This document shows positions 41,589 to 49,930 of a stretch of 64,000 nucleotides of DNA, piece after piece. The notes under the pieces were generated by a model. That model ran no database searches and had not been told where the DNA came from. It saw nothing but the letters and a program-made list of their open reading frames with translations. A program made the position numbers and the translations under genes. Within the stretch, counting starts at the first letter, position 1; each line of letters opens with the position of its first letter. This DNA is from an uncultured Fluviicola sp. (GTDB lineage Bacteria > Bacteroidota > Bacteroidia > Flavobacteriales > Crocinitomicaceae): assembly GCF_946478805.1 (NCBI RefSeq), contig NZ_CAMLDC010000007.1, positions 124,001-188,000 of the forward strand, read 5' to 3'.

Positions 41589-42581
41589 ATGAAATCAAAA
41601 AGAACATCACTTGCGGATATTGCCGAAAGTTTAAATGTTTCAAAATCTACTGTCTCATTTGTATTGAATGGTAAAGGAAAACAGTTCAATATCAGTGAAA
41701 CGACGCAGAAATTAATCCTGGAAAAAGCAAAAGAGCTGAACTATGTTCCGAACTATTTTGCGAAAGGATTGAGAGAGGGGAAAACACAGACGATTGGTCT
41801 GGTTTTGGCCGATATTTCCAATCCATTCTATTCCGAACTAAGTAAGGCAATCCAGGAATCATTATACGAAAAGGGATATAGCTTGTTTATCGTTTCTACA
41901 AACGATGACAGTACGATGGAACTTAAATTGATCCGGGATCTGATTTTGCGTTCAGTAGATGCACTGATTATTGCTCCTTGCAATGGAATTCCTGCTTTGA
42001 AACCTGTTTTGGATGAAACACCGATTCCAGTGGTTTGGGTGGATAGAATCGGCGATGAATTTGCTGATTTCGTTGGAGTGGACAATTACATGGAAGCTGC
42101 AATGTTGATTAAGAAATTCTCCATAAAACCGAAGAAAGTGGGCGTCCTGCATCCAAAAAGATCGGACGTAATGACGATTCAACTGCGTATAGATGGAACA
42201 AGATCCGCCTGTGAAAAACAAGGGATTCCCTATGAATTGGCGTCTTTGACTGAAAACCAGGAAGAGAGCGTGGCTAAAATGCAACAAATGATTGCTGATG
42301 GGGTTGATTCCTTCGTAGCGTTGAATAATAAAGTGGCATTGCATGCCATTAATGCATTGAATATCCTGAAGGTCGAAATCCCTAAAAAAGTACGTATAAT
42401 CTCCTTTGACGATTCAGAGGCCTTTTCATATTTTGCTCCACCGGTTACAGCATTAAGTCAACCGGTAAACGGCATCGGTAAGGAAACGGTTGAAAGATTG
42501 ATGGACAGGTTGAAAGAATCTACAGAGAATCGCAAACACCTGATGATGGAATGCTCATTCATCGAACGCGGATCGCACTAA
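41589..42581 (+). CDS. LacI family transcriptional regulator
   Basis: The 330-residue regulator has a LacI helix-turn-helix at residues 6-30 (LADIAESLNVSKSTVSFVLNGKG) with the hinge near residue 50, then a periplasmic-binding-protein-like ligand domain (residues 60-330). The TIGLVLADISNPFYSELSKAIQE strand is typical. The effector is probably a sugar or purine. No sugar-utilisation genes lie adjacent; it is ten bases after NAD kinase, an unusual neighbour. It is followed by a clear terminator. Confidence 0.92.
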   Translation: MKSKRTSLADIAESLNVSKSTVSFVLNGKGKQFNISETTQKLILEKAKELNYVPNYFAKGLREGKTQTIGLVLADISNPFYSELSKAIQESLYEKGYSLFIVSTNDDSTMELKLIRDLILRSVDALIIAPCNGIPALKPVLDETPIPVVWVDRIGDEFADFVGVDNYMEAAMLIKKFSIKPKKVGVLHPKRSDVMTIQLRIDGTRSACEKQGIPYELASLTENQEESVAKMQQMIADGVDSFVALNNKVALHAINALNILKVEIPKKVRIISFDDSEAFSYFAPPVTALSQPVNGIGKETVERLMDRLKESTENRKHLMMECSFIERGSH

Positions 42582-42600
42582 GACAAGCTTAAGGGTTAAA

Positions 42601-42625
42601 AAAGCTCAATGTTTATTTGAGCTTT
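42601..42625 (+). terminator. terminator of the CBS-nadK-lacI unit
   Basis: AAAGCTCAA and TTGAGCTTT form a 9-bp stem around TGTTTAT, with more T residues after it. It lies 20 bases past the LacI stop. Confidence 0.8.
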
Positions 42626-42650
42626 TGAGCTTTTTGAAAAATATTACCTA

Positions 42651-42681
42651 CAAAAAAAGCCGTCAGCCAAGGCTGACAGCT
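42651..42681 (-). terminator. terminator of the lectin-domain gene
   Basis: AGCCGTCAGCC and GGCTGACAGCT form an 11-bp stem with one mismatch and an AA loop. Seven A residues at 42652-42658 become the T tract on the minus strand. Confidence 0.85.
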
Positions 42682-42834
42682 TCCTATCGGTCGTGTGTGT
42701 GTTAGAAGTTCTTCTTAAACAAATATATCTCAGGAGAATCCTACTTCCAAATTAATTTTACCAGTTCATTTAATTTATTCGGCAAGTGTTAAGAAAAAAG
42801 CTATGAACACCTAGAAATAACATCCGAATGAATT

Positions 42835-44412
42835 TTATTTACTAATCAAAAAGCGTTGGTTTTCAAAGATTGTCGCTTGTTTATTCCATGCTTTAAGAAT
42901 ATAAATTCCTTGGGAAACAGATGTAATCAGTTGGTTTTCAGATTTGTCATCATTGTTTAAAATTTCTGTAATTGCTTTTCCATTCAGATCGAAAACCTGA
43001 TAGTAGATGGATTTGTCTGCGAAATGAATGGATAGGATACCTTCTTCTGAAGATAGATTGGTAATCAACTTCTTGGAATCAACAGAACAATTGAATGCGG
43101 AAATCAAATCACTGTACTCTAATTTTCCATCCATGTCAACTGAAGTTAAGCGGTAATACATCTGCTTCTCCCATTTGCGTTGGTCCACGTAAGAATATTC
43201 GAGAGGAATTTCAGAGCTTCCACTGGCCTGGATATTTGAGAGTGGATAGAATAATTGTCCGTCGAATGTATATTCCAATGAATAATAATCCAAACGGCTC
43301 TCGGTTTCTGCTCGCCAGAAAATGTGATTGTATTCTCCATCGCAATTCGTTTTGAAAGCACTTAATTCGACTGGAAGAACAACGGATGAAGGGCAAAAGT
43401 ATTGTTGGTTGTTCAATCCTCCTGTTGCAGCGGTTGCTCCCCAATAGACCGTATTATCACCTCCGAATACGGAAGTCACAAAATTCCCATTGCAAGTCAG
43501 ACGTAAATTCCCATCGACATAAACTTTAAGATTCTGCGTAACGGGATCCCAGGAAATCATGATGGTATGGACAGCTCCGTCATCCAGGTTTGCAAGTGAA
43601 GCAAAGGCCGGGGTGGGGCCGCAATATGGTGCTCCCGGACCTTGCAGATTCCCATCGATTTCCACCGCAATGTGATCCGCCAACATATCATAGATATGTG
43701 CCGGATTATCGTTGTCGTATGTATCAAATTCAATCACCAGAGAGTTAGGAATATTTCCGGCACCAAGTTGTCCTCCGGCTGTTCCGCATGCACTCGGGTT
43801 CGGTTGGAATGTAAAAGTTGTTCCATCGGCACCATTGATGTTGTTCCCGAAATAATAATTCAGTGAAAGGTTGAAAGGTTGATTGAAATCGATTGCGGTA
43901 TTATTCCAGGCACAACCTGTTTGATCGGATAACTCCGGAGTGAGTTCGATACAGCTTTGCCCACCGATAGTTTGATAACTCGCATTTCCATTCAGACAAT
44001 AATTCCCTACGTTCACAACCATTTTATAAGCTAATGTGACATTGGAAGTCAAATCATGAACACAATTATACTTCGAAATCAAAATCCGGATAGTTCCAGT
44101 AAAGGTAGCGGTCCAGTTAATTGAAGCGTTTGTTCCACAGATGTCATCTGCGTAGACAATTTGAGTTGCCCCGGTTGCGTCAAGCAAAGTCAGTTGTGTG
44201 TCGATTCCTGATGCACCTCCTCCTGCACAAAATGTAAATTCGTACTGGTTGCACTGCACCACGTTGATGGTATAATATTTTCCGTTTTGTGTAGCAACGG
44301 TTTGATAAGATGCTGTTGGAACCAATGATCCTGAAGCGGTTCCGCCTGTACAAGCAAGTAGGGGAGTTACAGTCAGGATACTGAAAAATAGTAATAGGAT
44401 AGTCTGTTTCAT
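42835..44412 (-). CDS. secreted L-type lectin-domain protein with T9SS C-terminal domain
   Basis: The protein of about 525 residues has a signal peptide (KQTILLLFFSILTVTPLLA), an N-terminal beta-sandwich resembling bacterial pre-peptidase or PPC folds (about 25-140), a legume-lectin-like domain near 150-340 (SLVIEFDTYDNDN, HTIMISWDPVTQNLKVYVDG, VYWGATAATGG), and a C-terminal sorting region of type A (VLPVELSAFKTNCDGEYNHIFW, ending in SQGIYILKAWNKQ). It should be exported by the type IX secretion system and act in carbohydrate binding at the surface. The start at 44412 (MKQTILL) gives a normal signal peptide. Confidence 0.88.
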   Translation of the reverse strand: MKQTILLLFFSILTVTPLLACTGGTASGSLVPTASYQTVATQNGKYYTINVVQCNQYEFTFCAGGGASGIDTQLTLLDATGATQIVYADDICGTNASINWTATFTGTIRILISKYNCVHDLTSNVTLAYKMVVNVGNYCLNGNASYQTIGGQSCIELTPELSDQTGCAWNNTAIDFNQPFNLSLNYYFGNNINGADGTTFTFQPNPSACGTAGGQLGAGNIPNSLVIEFDTYDNDNPAHIYDMLADHIAVEIDGNLQGPGAPYCGPTPAFASLANLDDGAVHTIMISWDPVTQNLKVYVDGNLRLTCNGNFVTSVFGGDNTVYWGATAATGGLNNQQYFCPSSVVLPVELSAFKTNCDGEYNHIFWRAETESRLDYYSLEYTFDGQLFYPLSNIQASGSSEIPLEYSYVDQRKWEKQMYYRLTSVDMDGKLEYSDLISAFNCSVDSKKLITNLSSEEGILSIHFADKSIYYQVFDLNGKAITEILNNDDKSENQLITSVSQGIYILKAWNKQATIFENQRFLISK

Positions 44413-44427
44413 GTTCGTAGTTTGATA

Positions 44428-44435
44428 CAAACATA
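44428..44435 (-). promoter_or_regulatory. -7 box of the lectin-domain gene
   Basis: TATGTTTG on the minus strand fits TAnnTTTG and lies 15 bases before the ATG at 44412. Confidence 0.6.
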
Positions 44436-44540
44436 CTAAAACGATATAGCTGATTCCTAATTTTTTAACAATTTATTTACTAAACATTTAGCATATCGTA
44501 ACATTCATCGAGCATTTGTTGATTCCGAAGTGACAAATCA

Positions 44541-44572
44541 AAAAAAAGCTCTCCGTTTGTGGAGAGCTTTTT
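44541..44572 (-). terminator. terminator of the MuiA-like gene
   Basis: GCTCTCC and GGAGAGC form a 7-bp stem around GTTTGT, flanked by seven A residues (T on the minus strand) and T residues on the plus strand. It lies five bases past the stop codon at 44577. Confidence 0.92.
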
Positions 44573-44576
44573 CAAT

Positions 44577-46307
44577 TTAAAAACTTGGACAACTTATTGT
44601 CTTAAAGGTTCGTGTGCTGATTTTTGCATTTTTCGGATACCTGACTGAGTAACCCAATTCCAGGTTGACTGTCTCTCCGGGTTGAAGCGTTAGATAATAT
44701 GATACTTCACCTGTCAGATCATTTTTCTTGCCGGTTCCGATTGTTTCGACTGTAACGGTGATCTCACTGTTGCTGGAAAGCGGAATCTGGTCGAATACAT
44801 TTATTCTCACCGGCACTGTACGGTTATTACGGACTTGGATATCGTAGAAATAGGTGTCTTTTTTCGTGCTTCCGGAAACTTTTTTCGTACTCATTTCCGA
44901 TTTCAGTTTGCGCAATACCTGAATTTTCGAATCGCGACCGAAAGATAAACTCAAGGTATCATCCACGTTATTGGTATTGATCTCACTGACTCCAACGTAA
45001 TTTCCTGCGAAATAAACATTGGTAGGACCAGGAATCAGGTCCAGGTCTTGCCATCCGACAATGTTAGCCAGCAGGAATGAACCCTGATCCAATTTCGGTA
45101 TGGAGACATGGGTGAAAGTTGCCGGCATGTTGATTTCTTTGATTTCCACGATGTATGGTTTAGCATCTGTCGGGCAGGAAAATGGATGTGTGATAGCGAA
45201 TTCCGTATTCAAATCAGAAATCTCGATCTGTTTCATCGCAACAGTACTGACCTTTTTGCCTTCATTTTTAGCTCCTGACCGGTTTGATGTGAAAATATCA
45301 TTGTTCTCACTCACTTTTTGATCCAATACGTAATTGTCATATGCGCGCTGGTTTGCCATGTTGATTTCATTCATGACTTCATTTCGGAATTCTGTTTTTT
45401 GCTGAAGAGGTTGAACATATGCTTTCTTGCTATACTCAGCCTGTTCACCGTAACGGATATAAAACGGATTTAAAACCGGCGATGCTGCGCTAAGAAGCGG
45501 ATCGGAGGTGCTCAAGGTTAAGAAAACATTTTTCCAATCATTGCCGGTATTGTTGTATACCTGCGCTTTGTATTTCAAGTTGATCGGTTGGTTCAGGTCG
45601 GTAGCGGACAGATCATAAGTAGCTGCCCAACCACAATCGGAAACCAGGTATTTCAAAACTCCGGAAATATCCGTATTGTTGTCTACATCGATCAGAACAA
45701 TCACTTGATTGCTTCGTTGGTTTTCAGTGTAATTCAATTCCGTCAATTGAAAGCGGGTATCATTAATTTTGACTGATAAGACGTCTTGTTCTTTTTTAAT
45801 TTTTGTGACTGTCTTATTGATTTCGAATGTGCGTGTCCGGTAATATTCCCCAGCTGCTTTTATTTGATCGATTGTCAATGTATTCTTACCTTTTAAATCC
45901 TTATTTGTATTCAGGATTCCAAGTTCTGCCTGGTAGGAACCCAATAAGTCTACATTCAGTTGATGGCGATCTTTCAGGTTTTCCAATGAATCTGCCAAAA
46001 CCTTGATCCGTGGATTCCATTGTTCTGCAGCCAGGAAATCCATTTCCGTTGAAATCGAAACCAAACGGAAACTGCCTGTACCTGTAAATTGGATGGTCCT
46101 TGGGTCTGCAAATGCAGAAATTCCTGAAAAGATGATCTTGTTTCTCCCTTTTGCCAATTTAACAGGAGTTTCATGTGTCATTTCCCCTGCAGTAAGGAAT
46201 AATTTGACACGTTTGATTTCTGTCTTCAAAACTTGCTCCTGGATATTTTGAGCAAATGACAGTATCGGTAAAAAGAAGAGTAACAGGTTTAAAATGTTTT
46301 TTTTCAT
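44577..46307 (-). CDS. MuiA family mucoidy-inhibitor-like protein (DUF4139)
   Basis: The protein of about 576 residues has a signal peptide (KKNILNLLLFFLPILSFAQ), a DUF4140 N-terminal domain with VKLFLTAGEMTHETPVKLAKG near 30-50, a long coiled coil near residues 95-185, and a C-terminal DUF4139 domain (from about 200 to the end, including VLIDVDNNTDISGVLKYLVSDCGWAATYDLS). MuiA proteins take part in envelope and capsule homeostasis, but their action is not defined. The ATG at 46307 is preferred because the signal peptide begins there. It diverges from lysA. Confidence 0.9.
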   Translation of the reverse strand: MKKNILNLLLFFLPILSFAQNIQEQVLKTEIKRVKLFLTAGEMTHETPVKLAKGRNKIIFSGISAFADPRTIQFTGTGSFRLVSISTEMDFLAAEQWNPRIKVLADSLENLKDRHQLNVDLLGSYQAELGILNTNKDLKGKNTLTIDQIKAAGEYYRTRTFEINKTVTKIKKEQDVLSVKINDTRFQLTELNYTENQRSNQVIVLIDVDNNTDISGVLKYLVSDCGWAATYDLSATDLNQPINLKYKAQVYNNTGNDWKNVFLTLSTSDPLLSAASPVLNPFYIRYGEQAEYSKKAYVQPLQQKTEFRNEVMNEINMANQRAYDNYVLDQKVSENNDIFTSNRSGAKNEGKKVSTVAMKQIEISDLNTEFAITHPFSCPTDAKPYIVEIKEINMPATFTHVSIPKLDQGSFLLANIVGWQDLDLIPGPTNVYFAGNYVGVSEINTNNVDDTLSLSFGRDSKIQVLRKLKSEMSTKKVSGSTKKDTYFYDIQVRNNRTVPVRINVFDQIPLSSNSEITVTVETIGTGKKNDLTGEVSYYLTLQPGETVNLELGYSVRYPKNAKISTRTFKTISCPSF

Positions 46308-46397
46308 AGTATTGGTTTTAGTGATGTACACATTAACAGCACATTCGTTCAAGAATCAGTTTGTTTTATTATTAACAAAATGTGTTAAAACAAAAAC

Positions 46398-46428
46398 TTT
46401 GTGAAATTAAATTTTGTTTATAGTTTTG
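46398..46428 (+). promoter_or_regulatory. promoter of lysA
   Basis: TTTG (46398-46401), 19 bases, then TAGTTTTG (46421-46428) gives a full match to the Bacteroidota promoter layout. The start codon is 22 bases downstream. Confidence 0.75.
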
Positions 46429-46450
46429 TGCCCTGAAAAGTAACAATAAA

Positions 46451-47689
46451 ATGAACTCAACACTCTTAGAATCTGTAGCGAAGGAATACGGAACCCCACT
46501 TTATGTTTATGACGAAACAAAGATCATCTCCCAGTACAATCGCCTGAAAAATGCATTTGGATCCCAAGAGGTAAAATTACACTATGCCATGAAGGCATTA
46601 AGCAATATCAATGTTTTGAAGACACTTAAGAAACAAGGGGCAGGTCTGGACGCAGTTTCGATTGAAGAAGTTCTTTTGGGGCTTAAGGCAGGATTTAATG
46701 CAAATGAAATCATGTATACTCCAAATGGAGTTGCATTTTCTGAAATTGAGGAGGCTGTTGCGTTAGGTGTCATGATCAATATTGACAATCTAAGTGTTTT
46801 GGAGCATTTCGGAACGGTCTACGGATCAAATGTTCCTGTGTGTATTCGTATAAATCCACATATTCTGGCGGGTGGCCATGCAAATATCTCGGTGGGACAT
46901 ATCGATTCCAAATTTGGGATTTCCATTCATCAATTGCGACATATCCAGCGCATTGTGGACCACTATAAACTGCATATCGTCGGTTTACATATGCATACGG
47001 GTAGCGATATCGTAGATGCGGATGTGTTTTTGCAAGGTGCAGACCTGTTGTATCAGGCAGCAGGTTATTTCCCTGAATTGGAATTCATGGATTTTGGTTC
47101 GGGTTTTAAAGTGGCATATAAAGAAGGCGATTTTGTAACTCCGATTGAGGAAATCGGAATGAAGATCGGGGAATCCTTCCAAAACTTCTGTAAGGAATAC
47201 GGCCGTGAAATCGAATTGTGGTTTGAGCCCGGGAAGTTTTTAGTAAGTGAGAGCGGGGTTTTGTTGGTTTCCGTAAATGTGGTCAAACAAACCACCTCAA
47301 CTGTTTTTCTTGGTGTGAACAGCGGACAAAACCATTTGATCCGGCCGATGTTTTACAATGCATATCACCGGATTGAAAACATTTCGAATCCGGAAGGGCA
47401 GAAAAAGCTTTACTCCGTAGTTGGCTACATTTGTGAAACGGACACCTTTGGTTATGATCGCCCGATCTCCGAGGCGAAAGTTGGGAATGTATTGGCAATT
47501 TATAACGCGGGTGCGTATGGTTTTAGTATGAGTAATCAATACAATTCGCGCTTAAGGCCGGCAGAAGTTTATTTGAAAAATGGGATTCCGTATTTGATTC
47601 GACAAAGAGAAACATTGGAAGATGTAATCCGAAATGAAATTGATTTGTCAGAAGTAATTCCTACACTCTATAAATATGACAATGAATAA
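46451..47689 (+). CDS. lysA: diaminopimelate decarboxylase
   Basis: The 412-residue PLP enzyme decarboxylates meso-diaminopimelate to L-lysine. Lys48 in LHYAMKALSNI binds PLP, GLHMHTGSD near 178-187 and FEPGKFLVSESGVLL near 258-272 are active-site motifs, and the CETDTFG stretch near 328-334 supplies the cysteine typical of the C-terminal domain. Length is usual. It is transcribed alone from a well-formed promoter and converges on a methyltransferase gene. Confidence 0.95.
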   Translation: MNSTLLESVAKEYGTPLYVYDETKIISQYNRLKNAFGSQEVKLHYAMKALSNINVLKTLKKQGAGLDAVSIEEVLLGLKAGFNANEIMYTPNGVAFSEIEEAVALGVMINIDNLSVLEHFGTVYGSNVPVCIRINPHILAGGHANISVGHIDSKFGISIHQLRHIQRIVDHYKLHIVGLHMHTGSDIVDADVFLQGADLLYQAAGYFPELEFMDFGSGFKVAYKEGDFVTPIEEIGMKIGESFQNFCKEYGREIELWFEPGKFLVSESGVLLVSVNVVKQTTSTVFLGVNSGQNHLIRPMFYNAYHRIENISNPEGQKKLYSVVGYICETDTFGYDRPISEAKVGNVLAIYNAGAYGFSMSNQYNSRLRPAEVYLKNGIPYLIRQRETLEDVIRNEIDLSEVIPTLYKYDNE

Positions 47690-47766
47690 CCTGGTTATTT
47701 ATTGACTTGCTGTTCAGGAGTCGGTTTGCGATTTCTGGCTCTTTGAACAGTATTTTAAAAATGAGT

Positions 47767-48405
47767 CTAATTGATTTTTCGTGCAATCAACATCAGGTCG
47801 GTATCGTTTTCAGGAAGATCGGTAGAAAACGGTTGCCTTTTTTCAAAAACGACTTGAAATCGGTTCATTTCCAGGATTTCAATCAAATCAGCTGCTTCGT
47901 AATAGTGCATCAGCAATTGCTCTCCAGTACTGGATGTTCTCAAACGTGAGTTTTCATAACGGTCTTCCATGGTACTGATGTATATGATTCCATTCGGATG
48001 AAGCATTTTATGAGTCTTTCCGATAAATTCCCGAACCTGTGTCATCGTGAAATAGGGGAAAAGAAAACCTACTATGATCGCATCAAAAGTTGCATCCAGT
48101 TGATTTATTTGTTGGGCATCATGAAGAGTAAATGTTGCTGAAGGGTTGTTTTTTTTCGCCCATTCGATCATGTTTGGTGCCAAATCGATTCCGAGGATAT
48201 TTAAATCAGGTCGTTCATTCAATAAGAATCTGGAAATATTTCCTGGACCACAAGCAACATCCAGTACACGACTGTTTTTGTCCAGTAGTGAAAGAAGCAC
48301 ATGAAAACTTTCGGAATATGCTTCCACAGATAAAAAGCGTTCCTGGTATGAATCTGCAAGTTTGTTGAATAAATCAACTGCCTTTTGATTATTTGTTGTG
48401 TTCAC
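47767..48405 (-). CDS. class I SAM-dependent methyltransferase
   Basis: The 212-residue protein has motif I, VLDVACGPGNISRFLL near residues 43-58, an acidic GIDLAPNMIEWAKK at about 71-84 and a motif III-like FDAIIVGFLFPYF. The HMLHPNGIIYIST stretch after it resembles ubiquinone/menaquinone-type methyltransferases, but the substrate is unknown. It converges on lysA and diverges from the lipoprotein hydrolase; the gap of 39 bases must hold both promoters. Confidence 0.85.
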   Translation of the reverse strand: MNTTNNQKAVDLFNKLADSYQERFLSVEAYSESFHVLLSLLDKNSRVLDVACGPGNISRFLLNERPDLNILGIDLAPNMIEWAKKNNPSATFTLHDAQQINQLDATFDAIIVGFLFPYFTMTQVREFIGKTHKMLHPNGIIYISTMEDRYENSRLRTSSTGEQLLMHYYEAADLIEILEMNRFQVVFEKRQPFSTDLPENDTDLMLIARKIN

Positions 48406-48444
48406 AATTTTTTTCGGGTAAATTAGAGAAAAAATTTTGCTTTT

Positions 48445-49473
48445 ATGATGCGCAGGTCAGGATTTATGATTGCCTTATTTTTATTGATACCACTTGTCTA
48501 TTGTTGCTCGAATAATGGTGAAAAAGCGACTGAAAAGCCCGGAAAAAAGCCCGGAAAAATAAAAGCAGCGATCCCTGAACAAAAAAATAAACGGAAAGAT
48601 TTGTCTGGAAATTATGAGTTTGTTTATAATGACTCACTAAGCGACTATATCAATGCTTATAACAAAACTCTATCATTGTTTGAATTACCGGTGAAGGAAA
48701 AGGATGTACAAACCCAATTTGGTAATGCACATGTTTTGATTTGCGGAAAAACGGATAATCCTCCGCTTGTTTTACTTCACGGAATGAATGCAAGTTCTAC
48801 TATGTGGTATCCGAATATGAAGGACTTGGCTAAAAATTACCGTGTTTATGCAATTGATTTTTTGTTGGAACCCGGAAAATCGACCTGTAAACTGAAACAT
48901 TTGAATAAAGAACAAATTGCCGGCTGGTATGATGAAATATTTTCGAAACTCGGATTGCAGTCATTTTACCTGGTCGGGTGTTCCCGGGGCGGGTGGCTAG
49001 CAATGGCAATCACCTTGAATAAACCTGAAAGAATACGAAAACTGGTATTGCTGAGCCCCGCTCAAACATTTACATGGATCAAACCCAGTTCTGCTCTGTT
49101 GAGCAATATAACTTACAGTATTTCTCCTGATAAAGAGAAATTGAATGACGTGCTATCCGGTCTGTCAGTGAGAAGCATCAAAATAAATAAAACCTATTTT
49201 GATCAATATTACCTTGGCACGGAAAAAGAAAGCATTTCTTCCCACATTTTTGAGATGACACCTTATTCCCGAAAATCTGTGGAGACTTTAAACATGCCGG
49301 TTTTAGTCTTAATCGGAGATAAGGACATCATAAATAATCAGCGGTGTTTGGATAAAGCGAAGAAATGGATTCCAACCGTCCAAACCGGAACCGTTGAAAA
49401 TGCCGGACATTTTTTAAGTTTTGATCAGCCCGACACCGTGAATACGATTATCCGTAATTTTTTGAGTAAGTGA
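48445..49473 (+). CDS. alpha/beta hydrolase lipoprotein
   Basis: The 342-residue protein has a lipoprotein signal ending at Cys20 or Cys21, a lysine-rich linker (about 28-52) and an alpha/beta-hydrolase domain. The nucleophile is Ser180 in LVGCSRGGWLAM, the oxyanion segment is LLHGMNASSTMW, a catalytic Asp fits VLIGDKDIINNQ and the His is in NAGHFLSFDQP. The substrate is unknown; an esterase or acyl hydrolase on the periplasmic face is likely. It is transcribed alone. Confidence 0.88.
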   Translation: MMRRSGFMIALFLLIPLVYCCSNNGEKATEKPGKKPGKIKAAIPEQKNKRKDLSGNYEFVYNDSLSDYINAYNKTLSLFELPVKEKDVQTQFGNAHVLICGKTDNPPLVLLHGMNASSTMWYPNMKDLAKNYRVYAIDFLLEPGKSTCKLKHLNKEQIAGWYDEIFSKLGLQSFYLVGCSRGGWLAMAITLNKPERIRKLVLLSPAQTFTWIKPSSALLSNITYSISPDKEKLNDVLSGLSVRSIKINKTYFDQYYLGTEKESISSHIFEMTPYSRKSVETLNMPVLVLIGDKDIINNQRCLDKAKKWIPTVQTGTVENAGHFLSFDQPDTVNTIIRNFLSK

Positions 49474-49608
49474 AAAAGGGAATCAATTACTGAGGGACTT
49501 ACTTAGGTAAAGAAATATCTAAAAACAATCAGGTGTTTAATAATTAACATTTAGTTATTATTTAGTTAATCATTTATGTCTCACTAAAATAAAGCAACTA
49601 CTTTGTTG

Positions 49609-49616
49609 TAATTTCG
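49609..49616 (+). promoter_or_regulatory. variant -7 box of the adhesin operon
   Basis: TAATTTCG within GTTGTAATTTCG, identical to the 12-mer before the gene at 33962. It lies 36 bases before the start codon at 49652. Confidence 0.4.
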
Positions 49617-49651
49617 TTCTTGTAATAGAATTTGTAAAATAATTCAACACT

Positions 49652-49930
49652 ATGAGATTACTACTACTAGCAACAATAGCTTCGGTTATTGGTGCAACTA
49701 CTACGTATGCACATACTACTGATGTGTTTACCAGGTCGACTTGTTTGGCCACCGCTGATTCATTGTCACCAAATTCGTTACAAAAACGGTATGAGCAGAT
49801 TGATTTGCTATCGATTTTCGAATTGAAAAAATGGCGTGAATCCTACATTTATAAGTATAGGACGCAACCTTCTGTTCAAAACAAGCAGATCTTGATTTAC
49901 ATCGAAGGGCGCATAAAAGGGGTCAAATGA
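49652..49930 (+). CDS. small secreted protein coupled to the T9SS adhesin
   Basis: The 92-residue hypothetical protein has a signal peptide (RLLLLATIASVIGATTTYA). A cysteine at about residue 30 and a lysine/tyrosine-rich helical C-terminus (LKKWRESYIYKYRTQPSVQNKQ) follow. No family is recognised. Its stop overlaps the adhesin start by four bases (ATGA), so the two are made together and may act as partners, for example in secretion, folding or surface anchoring. Confidence 0.65.
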   Translation: MRLLLLATIASVIGATTTYAHTTDVFTRSTCLATADSLSPNSLQKRYEQIDLLSIFELKKWRESYIYKYRTQPSVQNKQILIYIEGRIKGVK

